Shown here piece by piece: positions 27,540 to 35,207 of a stretch of DNA of 64,000 nt. The position numbers and the translations under genes are program-made. Source of the stretch: Sphaerothrix epifaneia (GTDB lineage Bacteria; Cyanobacteriota; Cyanobacteriia; Phormidesmidales; Phormidesmidaceae); NCBI RefSeq assembly GCF_042788235.1, contig NZ_JBHZOL010000068.1:1-64000 (forward strand). The letters run 5' to 3'. The notes under the pieces are model-generated. The model ran no database searches. It worked only from the letters and a program-made list of their open reading frames with translations, and was not told the DNA's origin. How positions within the stretch are numbered: position 1 is the first letter of the stretch; the number at the start of each line of letters is the position of its first letter.

Positions 27540-28601
27540 CTAAGAGGTGACGAGTACCTGAGCCGCGATCGCTTCTTGAACTTCGGCGAGCTTTTGCTGC
27601 AGTTGCCCCTGCAGCACCAATTTTTCAGCCAGGGTAAAGCCTGCTTCTAACGTGTGGGAGACGCCACAGCGCCACAGATAAAACCCTCCGTTCCAAATGG
27701 CTGACTGGGCTACTTCGCTGGGCTTACCGTCAATCACGCTTTGCAAAGCCGCGATCGCGTCGGCCTCTTCTAGCAGGGGCGGGTCTTCGGTGCTAAAGCC
27801 GTAGTCTCGCGGACTGAGCAACAGCCGATCAAACATGCCGTTGATCTGCCCCAGACCAATAATCGCTGTGCGGCTGCGAGCTAGGTCACAACTGCCTTCT
27901 AACCCTTTAACGGTGGTAAAAAAGGGTCGCTTACGCAGAGCCAAACTAGCGACTGTTCGTTCTTCGGTGGGGGGATGGACAAAGCCGCTGACTAAGTGGG
28001 TGTTGCCCGCATAGGGCGACCACATAATTTCAATTGTGGCAAAGGGGGGGCGTTTACCAATTTGATCGCGGTAAGGCACCATTGCCTGCGCTTGAGGAAA
28101 ATGGCGAGGCAGATAAACAAAACTCAGCCCTGTTTCGGCTAGCATCTGTTGAGCCTGAGCCAAACTGAGTTGCTGCCAGTTGACGCCTAAGCCTTGCCAA
28201 ATTTCGATCAGCGGCAGTCCGTATTTGGTGGGCATGCGATCGCCACCGTGCAAAACTACGGGTGCTTTTACCGCCGCCAGCATCAAAGCGGTTAAAGGGC
28301 TAATGGGCAACGTACGCGATCGCCCGTCATAGGGGACGCTAAAAACCGTAACCGGATAGGCAGATTCAATCGCTGTTAGTTTTGGCCCTAGCTGATCATA
28401 GGCATCTAGCATACCTGCTAGTTCTTCAGGGGTCGGGCGCTTGATCCGGTGAGCAATCATAAACGCGCCTAATTGGGCGGGGGTGGCTTCTTGCTCGAGC
28501 ATCATGCAAGTGGCGATCGCCGCTTCAGCGCGGCTCAAGTCTTTGGAGGTGTGGCTGCCACTGCCAACTTTTTGAAGAAGCGAACGAAATGCCTGGCTCA
28601 T
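27540..28601 (-). CDS. cnaT: CnaT-like protein (TrpD2/glycosyltransferase family 3)
   Basis: A 353-residue homologue of anthranilate phosphoribosyltransferase. It keeps the fold (EATPAQLGAFMIAHRIKRPT; PISPLTALMLAAV) but the phosphoribosyl-diphosphate region reads VVLHGGDRMPTKYGLPLIE instead of canonical TrpD motifs, so it is unlikely to make tryptophan. In Anabaena a TrpD-like protein, CnaT, is required for expression of the nir operon and is encoded beside ntcB. Here it lies 31 bp downstream of ntcB on the same strand, in the nitrate island, which supports the name. Its biochemical activity is not established. Confidence 0.82.
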   Translation of the reverse strand: MSQAFRSLLQKVGSGSHTSKDLSRAEAAIATCMMLEQEATPAQLGAFMIAHRIKRPTPEELAGMLDAYDQLGPKLTAIESAYPVTVFSVPYDGRSRTLPISPLTALMLAAVKAPVVLHGGDRMPTKYGLPLIEIWQGLGVNWQQLSLAQAQQMLAETGLSFVYLPRHFPQAQAMVPYRDQIGKRPPFATIEIMWSPYAGNTHLVSGFVHPPTEERTVASLALRKRPFFTTVKGLEGSCDLARSRTAIIGLGQINGMFDRLLLSPRDYGFSTEDPPLLEEADAIAALQSVIDGKPSEVAQSAIWNGGFYLWRCGVSHTLEAGFTLAEKLVLQGQLQQKLAEVQEAIAAQVLVTS

Positions 28602-28632
28602 AGCTTAAAACGTGTAGAAGAAAATAAACTGG

Positions 28633-29541
28633 CTAAGCCACTGCCAGGGCCGGAAGTTTGGCCCGCTGCACTAGCTCACAAAAGTGCTGAATCGGAGGTA
28701 TCTTCAAACGATCTGCCGTCGTCACCAAGACTACCTGACGCGTTAGGCAGGGAGACTCGGTAGGGCGAACGGCCAGCGTAGAATCTTGACGGCTTTCGGC
28801 TAAGGCAGATTGCGGTAGCAGCGCGATTAATTCACCCTGACGCACCACACCGCGAAAGGCATCTAGCGTATTCAGTTCTAAAGCTGACTTGAGTTCTGCC
28901 CCATACTGCTGAAATTGGTTTTGTACCAATCGCTGCATGCCGTAGCCATCCTTAAACGTCACTTGGGGATATTGCACAATGGCCGACCAGGGAACCTGCC
29001 CGTATTGACTGAGGGGGTGACGAGCGGCCATCAACACCTCGACGGGTTCTTCATACAGCGAGGTCACTACCATCTCAGCGCTGGTGGTAAGCAGCGGATT
29101 GTTCATTACAACTGCAACGTCCACTAGCCCATCGCGTAGCACTTTCAAAGAGCGATCGCTGCCTAAGGCGGTAATTCTAAGCTGCACCTCCGGATAGCGC
29201 TTGGCAAACTGACCCAAAATAGCAGGCAAAAAGTGAGAACAAACCGAATGAATCGCCGCTACACACAGTTCTGGCTGTTTGCCCAGCATTAAATCTTCGA
29301 GTTCTTGGGTGATTTGTTTCCACTCCTGGCAGATGCGGCGGGCGCGGGGCAATAGAAAATCACCCGCAACCGTCGGTTTGACCTGAGCCGTGCGATGCAG
29401 CAGAGAAACGCCTAACTCAGCCTCTAACGACTGAATCTGACGGCTAATGGTCGATTGAGTCACGCCACAGCGACGAGCAGCAGCCTGAAAGCTGCCCGTT
29501 TCAGCAATGGCCAGATAAGCCTGCAGTTGCTCTAGGCGCAT
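28633..29541 (-). CDS. ntcB: LysR-family activator of nitrate assimilation, NtcB
   Basis: A 302-residue LysR protein beginning MRLEQLQAYLAIAETGSFQA, with the helix-turn-helix CGVTQSTISRQIQSLEAELG and effector-domain strings LCVAAIHSVCSHFLPAILGQF, VTFKDGYGMQRLVQ and LNTLDAFRGVVRQGELIALLPQSAL, which I recognise as NtcB. NtcB enhances nirA-operon transcription in response to nitrite. It heads a two-gene unit with cnaT and has its own NtcA-type promoter (-10 at 29728-29733). ATG start. Confidence 0.9.
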   Translation of the reverse strand: MRLEQLQAYLAIAETGSFQAAARRCGVTQSTISRQIQSLEAELGVSLLHRTAQVKPTVAGDFLLPRARRICQEWKQITQELEDLMLGKQPELCVAAIHSVCSHFLPAILGQFAKRYPEVQLRITALGSDRSLKVLRDGLVDVAVVMNNPLLTTSAEMVVTSLYEEPVEVLMAARHPLSQYGQVPWSAIVQYPQVTFKDGYGMQRLVQNQFQQYGAELKSALELNTLDAFRGVVRQGELIALLPQSALAESRQDSTLAVRPTESPCLTRQVVLVTTADRLKIPPIQHFCELVQRAKLPALAVA

Positions 29542-29727
29542 AGGAATGAAAAAGAGGCGGAAAAGGCAGTAGCCAATCTCAAAAAATTCGTGGATTTAAC
29601 GGTGAATTTAAGCAGGCGCTGAGCTAAAGGCAAATTTGCAAAGATAATTCGGCACAAGCCGACTGATCGCCTCAACGCTGCCTATACCTACACTAAAAAC
29701 CAAACTCGTAACTCAGTAATCACGCTA

Positions 29728-29733
29728 ACCCTA
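29728..29733 (-). promoter_or_regulatory. -10 box of the ntcB promoter
   Basis: Read on the minus strand this is TAGGGT, matching TAN3T. It lies exactly 22 bp downstream of the NtcA palindrome at 29756-29769, the spacing of class II NtcA-activated promoters. Confidence 0.7.
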
Positions 29734-29755
29734 GCGGATCTAAGGCACTCAGTTG

Positions 29756-29769
29756 GTAATATTCGATAC
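29756..29769 (-). promoter_or_regulatory. NtcA binding site upstream of ntcB
   Basis: Perfect GTA-N8-TAC (GTAATATTCGATAC on the plus strand). It lies 214 bp upstream of the ntcB ATG and 78 bp beyond the 3' end of the HEAT-repeat gene. The -10 box 22 bp downstream on the minus strand makes chance unlikely. It predicts nitrogen-stress activation of ntcB-cnaT with a leader of about 175 nt. Confidence 0.8.
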
Positions 29770-29847
29770 AGGTTGAACTTCAGCCGCTGGATTTCAATGC
29801 CTTTGCCAGCGCTGGTCTTAATTTTTTCTTAATTTTATGATTTCAGC

Positions 29848-31038
29848 CTACCATTCTTGCAAAGCTTTTTGCAGCGCTTGCTTTAGCTCCGGTGACAGCG
29901 TGGGCTGCTGCAATTTTTGGCTTAGGCGCTGCTGGGCTTGGTCAGCGGCCAGTTGCTTGAGGGCGGCGATCGCGTGGAGATAAATTCGTTTTTGCGGATG
30001 GGCTAGCTGCAAAATTAAGCTATCAAGCGAGCGGCGATCGCCCAAATTTGCCAGCGCCATAATCAAAGTCTGGCGGTTAGGGTCGCTCAGGTCGGGCTGG
30101 TGCAGCCAGGTGAGTAAGGTATTGACCACCGTTGCTTGCAGCGCGGGCTGTTTAACTTTAGCCAATGCCCGTAAGGTTTCTTGCTGTACCGCTTCAGGTA
30201 CTTTTTCAAAAGCGGCGATCAAGGTTTGAATCACGGGTTCTGTGAGTATCCAGCTCAGCGCCCGCACAATTTCTAGCTGAAGCGCGGCTGGCGTATGGGC
30301 TAGCCGCAAAACCCGACCAAGGGCTGCTGCTGCTGCCGGGGTGCCTAAACGCCCCAAAGCGATCGCCGCCTGGGCACAGACGGTTGGGTTGAGATCCCAT
30401 AAACGGGTTTGTAAGTGTTCGACTAAATTGAGCGATTCAACTAGGTCTTTACGGCGACCTAAAGTTGCGATCGCCTCAGTTCGCACCGCCGCTGCCGGAT
30501 CGCTCAACGCCTGCACTAAAACGGGCGGAATTCGGGGATCGCGAAAGCTACTTAAAGCTTCAACTGCCTGGGTTCGAATGGTGGCGTCGGCATCGGTGGT
30601 AACGCTCAGCAGCGGGTCAATGGTGGCGCTTGTGCGAATCCGAGCCAGGGCATACACGGCAAACGGGCGCTGGCTGGCTTCAGCTAACGACTGTGCCAAA
30701 ACCGTAATGGCACTGGAGCCAATTTGAGCCAAAGCTTCAGCGGCAATTTCACAGAGCGCTTCATCGTCGCTCGTTGCCAGCAGTCGAGCTAGGGCAATCA
30801 CCACCGCAGGCTGATCAAATTCTCCTAAAAGGCGAGCCGCAAACCAGCGAATTTCCCAATCTAACGTTTTATCTTGCACCAGCTCAATCAACGCTGGCAC
30901 TGCTTCTGTCCCTAACTCGCGAATGTGCTTGGTAATTTCCCAACGGCTTTGAAAATCTCCTGTTTCTAAAGCCGCGATCGCTGCCGCAACTGGACTTAGG
31001 CAAGTCGATTGTTCAGATTGAGTGAGTGACTGCTGCAA
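29848..31038 (-). CDS. HEAT-repeat protein of the nitrate island
   Basis: A 396-residue alpha-solenoid made of about 11 HEAT/PBS-lyase-like repeats (for example AVPALIELVQDKTLDWEIRW, ALVQALSDPAAAVRTEAIATL). No signal peptide or membrane segment. The start is TTG at 31038; no better ATG is close. It sits divergent from nirA and upstream of ntcB-cnaT. HEAT-repeat proteins act as chromophore lyases or protein scaffolds; its position suggests an accessory factor for nitrite or nitrate reductase (a NirB-like maturation role), which is inference from location. Confidence 0.85.
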   Translation of the reverse strand: MQQSLTQSEQSTCLSPVAAAIAALETGDFQSRWEITKHIRELGTEAVPALIELVQDKTLDWEIRWFAARLLGEFDQPAVVIALARLLATSDDEALCEIAAEALAQIGSSAITVLAQSLAEASQRPFAVYALARIRTSATIDPLLSVTTDADATIRTQAVEALSSFRDPRIPPVLVQALSDPAAAVRTEAIATLGRRKDLVESLNLVEHLQTRLWDLNPTVCAQAAIALGRLGTPAAAAALGRVLRLAHTPAALQLEIVRALSWILTEPVIQTLIAAFEKVPEAVQQETLRALAKVKQPALQATVVNTLLTWLHQPDLSDPNRQTLIMALANLGDRRSLDSLILQLAHPQKRIYLHAIAALKQLAADQAQQRLSQKLQQPTLSPELKQALQKALQEW

Positions 31039-31331
31039 AAGTGTTAGACCTCTTCAAAGCTGCTGAATCTGACTTAACGCCCTGTCCCGTTTTGTCAGGA
31101 GTGCCCGCATCAGTCGGCAGTTATTCTCCATGAAATGTCAGCAATTGGGGTCAGACAAAACGATTGACTTCTGCCTGCCATTTTTGAGAATAAAGCTTTT
31201 TTTGACAAGGGGATAGTCGCCCTATTATGCAAGTTCATCGGCAATCTTATGCGTAATCAACATTTCAGCAACAGCCCCACCTCAGCCCCAAAAGCAACTC
31301 CAGACTCGATTCTGTTTTCGCATTTTGATTA

Positions 31332-31344
31332 TGCGATTATTGCA
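31332..31344 (+). promoter_or_regulatory. Possible NtcB site upstream of the nirA NtcA site
   Basis: TGCG-ATTAT-TGCA matches a TGCA-N5-TGCA LysR-type arrangement at seven of eight specified bases. Its centre is about 30 bp upstream of the NtcA site centre. I recall a TGCA-N5-TGCA motif for NtcB in unicellular cyanobacteria; the match here is suggestive only. Confidence 0.35.
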
Positions 31345-31360
31345 AATTCTTTACAAAACT

Positions 31361-31374
31361 GTGTCTGAAAATAC
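31361..31374 (+). promoter_or_regulatory. NtcA binding site of the nirA promoter
   Basis: GTG-N8-TAC with the flanking T and A of the NtcA consensus (TGTGTCTGAAAATACA), five of six core bases correct. The -10 box lies exactly 22 bp downstream, as in class II NtcA promoters. Confidence 0.72.
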
Positions 31375-31396
31375 AAAATCTCCCGTTTGACTTGGC

Positions 31397-31402
31397 TAAT
31401 GT
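31397..31402 (+). promoter_or_regulatory. -10 box of the nirA promoter
   Basis: TAATGT fits TAN3T and is 22 bp after the NtcA site. Transcription should start near 31409, giving a long untranslated leader of about 315 nt. Confidence 0.65.
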
Positions 31403-31725
31403 GAGTTCTCAATTCGGGATAAACAACTTGAACCTGAATTGCTTGGCGTCCGTTTCCTTCAACCCTGACCAGTGGGTGTAAAAGTGACTTGTTGGGGACA
31501 GGCTCAATTTTTCATCCACTGGTTGGTGAAATTGCTTGGCCTTGAGCGCGTTCTCTTTAGTGACTGATGTTACTGTTTTCGACGGGTTGTTTCGATAGTT
31601 TTTGAGGCAATATTGACATCAAAAATTCAAGGTTTTTAAGGCTCAAGCTTCGGGAATAACGAATTTCGGAATGTCAGTATATTAAGCCTGTTGTTGTTAA
31701 TTTCAGTTGCCTTTATTTGCAGCTA

Positions 31726-33321
31726 ATGTTAGGTGAAGCCGTGGTTGATACAGCCGTTAACGCAGTTCAAAAAGACGTTAAGCTGAACAAATTTGAAAAG
31801 TTCAAAGCTGTCAAAGACGGCTTGGATGTAAAAGACGAGCTAGAGCATTTTGCGGAAATTGGCTGGGAAGCGGTCGATGAAACTGATCTAACCCATCGGC
31901 TAAAGTGGCTGGGCGTTTTCTTTCGTCCCGTTACCCCAGGTAAGTTTATGTTGCGCCTGCGCATGCCTCACGGTGTTCTCTCTAGCTATAAGCTGCGGGT
32001 GCTAGCTGAGATTGTTCAGCGCTATGGTGATGATGGCAGCGCCGATATTACTACCCGCCAAAATATTCAATTGCGGGGTATCCGCCTAGAAGATATTCCC
32101 GATATTTTTCAGCAACTGCGCGATGCGGGCATGACCTCTGTGCAATCGGGGATGGATAATGTGCGCAACATTACGGGTTCTCCGGTATCGGGTATTGATG
32201 CTGACGAACTGATTGATACGCAAGGGCTGGTAATCAAAGTACAGGATATGATTACTGGCAATGGAGTTGGTAACTACGCCTTTACCAATTTACCCCGTAA
32301 GTTCAACATTGCCATTGAAGGCGGACGAGACAACTCCATTCACGCTGAAATTAACGATATTGCCTTTGTGCCTGCTTACCGCGAGGGAGTTTTGGGCTTC
32401 AACGTTTTAGTCGGGGGCTTTTTCTCGGCTAAACGTTGTGAAGCGGCGATTCCGCTCAAAGCGTGGGTACCGCCTAACGATGATGTTGTAGAACTGTGTC
32501 GAGCCATTTTGCTGGTGTACCGCGATCATGGCTTACGGGCTAATCGCCAAAAGGCGCGGCTGATGTGGTTGATTGATGAGTGGGGTTTAGAGCAGTTTCG
32601 CGCTGAGGTAGAAAAGGTATTTGGCAAGCCGCTGCTGTCAGATGCGCCTGAAGACGCGATGGATTGGGACAAGCGTGATCACATCGGCGTCTACGCTCAG
32701 AAGCAGTCTGGGTTAAATTATGTGGGTTTGCATGTGCCTGTAGGGCGCTTGCAAGCCGAAGATATGTTTGACCTGGCGCGGCTAGCAGAAGTTTACGGTA
32801 GCGGGGAGTTGCGCTTGACGGTCGAGCAAAACGTCATTGTGCCCAATATCCCCGATTCTCGGGTTGAAACCTTTTTGCAAGAACCCTTGCTGAAGAAGTT
32901 TTCGATCGCGCCTGCTCCGCTGACGCGATCGCTGGTTTCCTGCACAGGCGCTCAGTTTTGTAATTTTGCGCTGGTAGAAACCAAGCAGCGAGCTTTGGGA
33001 TTGGCTCGGTTATTGGATGCGGAACTCAGCTTAAATCAACCCGTGCGAATTCACTGGACGGGTTGCCCTAATTCTTGCGGCCAGCCACAAGTGGCTGATA
33101 TTGGCTTTATGGGCACCAAAACCCGCAAAGATGGCAAAACGGTAGAAGCCGTTGACATCTACATGGGCGGAAAAGTGGGCAAAGACGCTCATTTAGGCGA
33201 TCGCGTGCGGCAAGCTGTCCCCTGCGATGAACTCAAAGATGTGTTGAAAGCATTGCTCGTAGAACGCTTCAACGCTGAACCCAAAAGCGACTTGAGCCAG
33301 CCTAGCTCCGCCCATGGCTAA
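31726..33321 (+). CDS. nirA: Ferredoxin-nitrite reductase
   Basis: NirA reduces nitrite to ammonium using six electrons from ferredoxin at a siroheme-[4Fe-4S] centre. The cluster cysteines are C406 and C412 (CTGAQFCNFA) and C447 and C451 (CPNSCG), numbered from the ATG used here. The frame can also start at a TTG nine bases earlier; neither has a strong ribosome site. Length (531 aa) is normal, with no C-terminal ferredoxin extension. First gene of nirA-nrtP-narB-psiE-like, with an NtcA promoter and long leader. Confidence 0.95.
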   Translation: MLGEAVVDTAVNAVQKDVKLNKFEKFKAVKDGLDVKDELEHFAEIGWEAVDETDLTHRLKWLGVFFRPVTPGKFMLRLRMPHGVLSSYKLRVLAEIVQRYGDDGSADITTRQNIQLRGIRLEDIPDIFQQLRDAGMTSVQSGMDNVRNITGSPVSGIDADELIDTQGLVIKVQDMITGNGVGNYAFTNLPRKFNIAIEGGRDNSIHAEINDIAFVPAYREGVLGFNVLVGGFFSAKRCEAAIPLKAWVPPNDDVVELCRAILLVYRDHGLRANRQKARLMWLIDEWGLEQFRAEVEKVFGKPLLSDAPEDAMDWDKRDHIGVYAQKQSGLNYVGLHVPVGRLQAEDMFDLARLAEVYGSGELRLTVEQNVIVPNIPDSRVETFLQEPLLKKFSIAPAPLTRSLVSCTGAQFCNFALVETKQRALGLARLLDAELSLNQPVRIHWTGCPNSCGQPQVADIGFMGTKTRKDGKTVEAVDIYMGGKVGKDAHLGDRVRQAVPCDELKDVLKALLVERFNAEPKSDLSQPSSAHG

Positions 33322-33408
33322 CAATCTTCACTGGGGGAGTCTGCGTTTGACTTCTCCGGGTTATGAAGCTCAGCGATCGCTGAGAAACCTCGTTTGAGCT
33401 AACAAAAA

Positions 33409-33433
33409 CTCTTGGCAAAGTCCTTGCCAAGAG
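33409..33433 (+). other. Intercistronic stem-loop between nirA and nrtP
   Basis: Perfect 10-bp arms, CTCTTGGCAA and TTGCCAAGAG, around a 5-base loop. No T-run follows, so it is more likely an mRNA-processing, stability or attenuation element than a full terminator. Confidence 0.7.
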
Positions 33434-33472
33434 CCAAAGCAAATAAGTTGATTTACTAGGAGAGTAGCATAG

Positions 33473-35053
33473 ATGCTCACGGAATTGCTGTCCTTTAGAG
33501 GGCGCTACAAAATTCTCCACATGACATGGTTTGCCTTTTTCCTGTCATTTGTGGTGTGGTTTAACCTAGCGCCGCTGGCGACTGCCATCAAAGCAGACTT
33601 TGGTTTAGATGAAGGTCAAATCCGTACGATCGCCATTTGCAACGTAGCCCTCACTGTACCCGCACGGGTGATTATCGGCATGCTGCTAGATAAATACGGG
33701 CCGCGTCTGACCTATTCGCTACTGCTCATGTATGCGGCCATTCCTTGTTTGGCTTTTGCCGCCGCTCAAAACTTTGGTCAACTGGTAGCGGCTCGTCTAG
33801 CGCTTAGCATCGTCGGGGCTGGTTTTGTAATTGGCATTCGGATGACGGCAGAATGGTTCCCGCCCAAAGAAATTGGTTTGGCCGAAGGTATTTATGGCGG
33901 TTGGGGCAACTTTGGTTCAGCTTTTTCAGCCTTTACCCTGGTTGCTGTGGCTAGCTTCCTTAGCTTTTTCCCTGGAGCTTTTCCGGTTCCGGATGGGCCG
34001 CTGCTAAACTGGCGTCTGGCGATCGCAGGTACGGGTATTATTGCTGCTCTCTACGGCATTCTGTACTACTTCAGCGTTCAAGATACGCCGCCGGGTAAAG
34101 TCTATCAGCGGCCAGCTAGTGCGCGCGGCATGGAAGTAACGACCGTGCGCGACTTCTGGTTCCTCATGCTGATGAACGTGCCCCTCTCTGGCATTTTGAT
34201 GGTGCTGGCTTGGCGTTTGCAAAAAGTGGGCTTTCTCTCACCGTCTGCCTTTACCATCTCCATTTTGGCGCTGATCGGCCTTTACTTATTCCAGGCGTAT
34301 AACTGCTGGGTGGTCAACAAAGATTTGCTAGCAGGCCGCAAGCAGTATCCGGCTGAAGATCGCTACGCCTTCAAACAGGTAGCCATTCTAGAGCTGACTT
34401 ACATTGTCAACTTTGGGTCTGAGCTAGCGGTGGTTTCGATGCTGCCGGCTTTCTTTGAAGGAACTTTTGGGTTAAGTAAAGCCCTGGCTGGCATGCTGGC
34501 CGCTAGCTACGCCTTCATGAACTTATTTGCCCGTCCTGGTGGGGGCTTAATTTCTGACAAGCTGGGTAGCCGCAAAATGACGATGGGGATTTTGACCCTG
34601 TGTATGGGAATTGGTTACCTGGTTATGAGCAGCATTCCCTCCATTCGGGATTCGCTGGGTGGCGGTGGCTCCTTTATGGTGGTGCTGGCGGTCATTTTGA
34701 CGATGGCGTGTTCGTTCTTTGTGCAAGCTGGTGAAGGGTCAACCTTTGCAATTGTGCCTTTAGTCAAGCGGCGGATTACAGGTCAGATTGCGGGTAACGT
34801 TGGCGCTTATGGCAACGTCGGCGCAGTTGCATACCTGACCCTGTATAGCTTGCTACCGGAAGGAGACATCGGCAACAGCATCTTTTTCCAAACCTTGGGC
34901 ATTGCCTCTCTAATTGTGGCCTTCCTCTGTTTCTTCATCCTCAAAGAGCCTAAGGGGTCTTTCGCAGAATTCCACGAGGGCGAAAAAGAGGTCGTAGCAG
35001 TTCACGGACATCCCTCTATCCTGCCCGATGATCAGTCTGCGCGGATTCTGTAG
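33473..35053 (+). CDS. nrtP: NrtP nitrate/nitrite transporter (NNP family MFS)
   Basis: A 526-residue, 12-helix MFS permease for nitrate and nitrite. NNP-type strings include TWFAFFLSFVVWFNLAPLA near the N-terminus, GMLLDKYGPR (motif A) and FARPGGGLISDKLGSRKMTM. A long loop after helix 6 and a charged cytoplasmic C-tail (EFHEGEKEVVAVHGHPS) match cyanobacterial NrtP. ATG preceded by AGGAGAG, eight bases upstream. It replaces the ABC-type NrtABCD found in many freshwater cyanobacteria; none of those genes is in this window. Confidence 0.94.
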   Translation: MLTELLSFRGRYKILHMTWFAFFLSFVVWFNLAPLATAIKADFGLDEGQIRTIAICNVALTVPARVIIGMLLDKYGPRLTYSLLLMYAAIPCLAFAAAQNFGQLVAARLALSIVGAGFVIGIRMTAEWFPPKEIGLAEGIYGGWGNFGSAFSAFTLVAVASFLSFFPGAFPVPDGPLLNWRLAIAGTGIIAALYGILYYFSVQDTPPGKVYQRPASARGMEVTTVRDFWFLMLMNVPLSGILMVLAWRLQKVGFLSPSAFTISILALIGLYLFQAYNCWVVNKDLLAGRKQYPAEDRYAFKQVAILELTYIVNFGSELAVVSMLPAFFEGTFGLSKALAGMLAASYAFMNLFARPGGGLISDKLGSRKMTMGILTLCMGIGYLVMSSIPSIRDSLGGGGSFMVVLAVILTMACSFFVQAGEGSTFAIVPLVKRRITGQIAGNVGAYGNVGAVAYLTLYSLLPEGDIGNSIFFQTLGIASLIVAFLCFFILKEPKGSFAEFHEGEKEVVAVHGHPSILPDDQSARIL

Positions 35054-35138
35054 CAGAGGGTGCAGACACTGTAGGGGTGAGCGCCTACTTTGAAAGCATT
35101 AACCTGACGCATTAATTCCTGCCTGACCCCTCACCCAT

Positions 35139-35156
35139 ATCCTGACATTTCAGGAT
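35139..35156 (+). other. Intercistronic stem-loop between nrtP and narB
   Basis: ATCCTGA and TCAGGAT arms with a CATT loop, 52 bp before the narB ATG. No T-run. It parallels the stem-loop after nirA. Confidence 0.5.
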
Positions 35157-35207
35157 TGCCACTTGGCGGGTGGGGGGTTCATTGATAGACCATTAGGAAA
35201 AACTGTC

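Larger units (their letters stand above)
31039..31725. other. 687-bp divergent regulatory region, HEAT gene / nirA
   Basis: It contains the nirA NtcA site and -10 box, a possible NtcB half-site pair, a weak TTGACA-N15-TATTAT at 31202-31228, and a leader of about 315 nt before nirA. No coding frame or RNA gene of known family seen. Confidence 0.6.

Noticed and set aside
27540..28601. Tryptophan-pathway anthranilate phosphoribosyltransferase (trpD)
   Set aside because: Altered substrate motifs and linkage to ntcB fit CnaT rather than TrpD.
31202..31228. Second sigma-70 promoter before nirA (TTGACA-N15-TATTAT)
   Set aside because: The 15-bp spacer is too short for a confident call, and the NtcA promoter explains nirA better.
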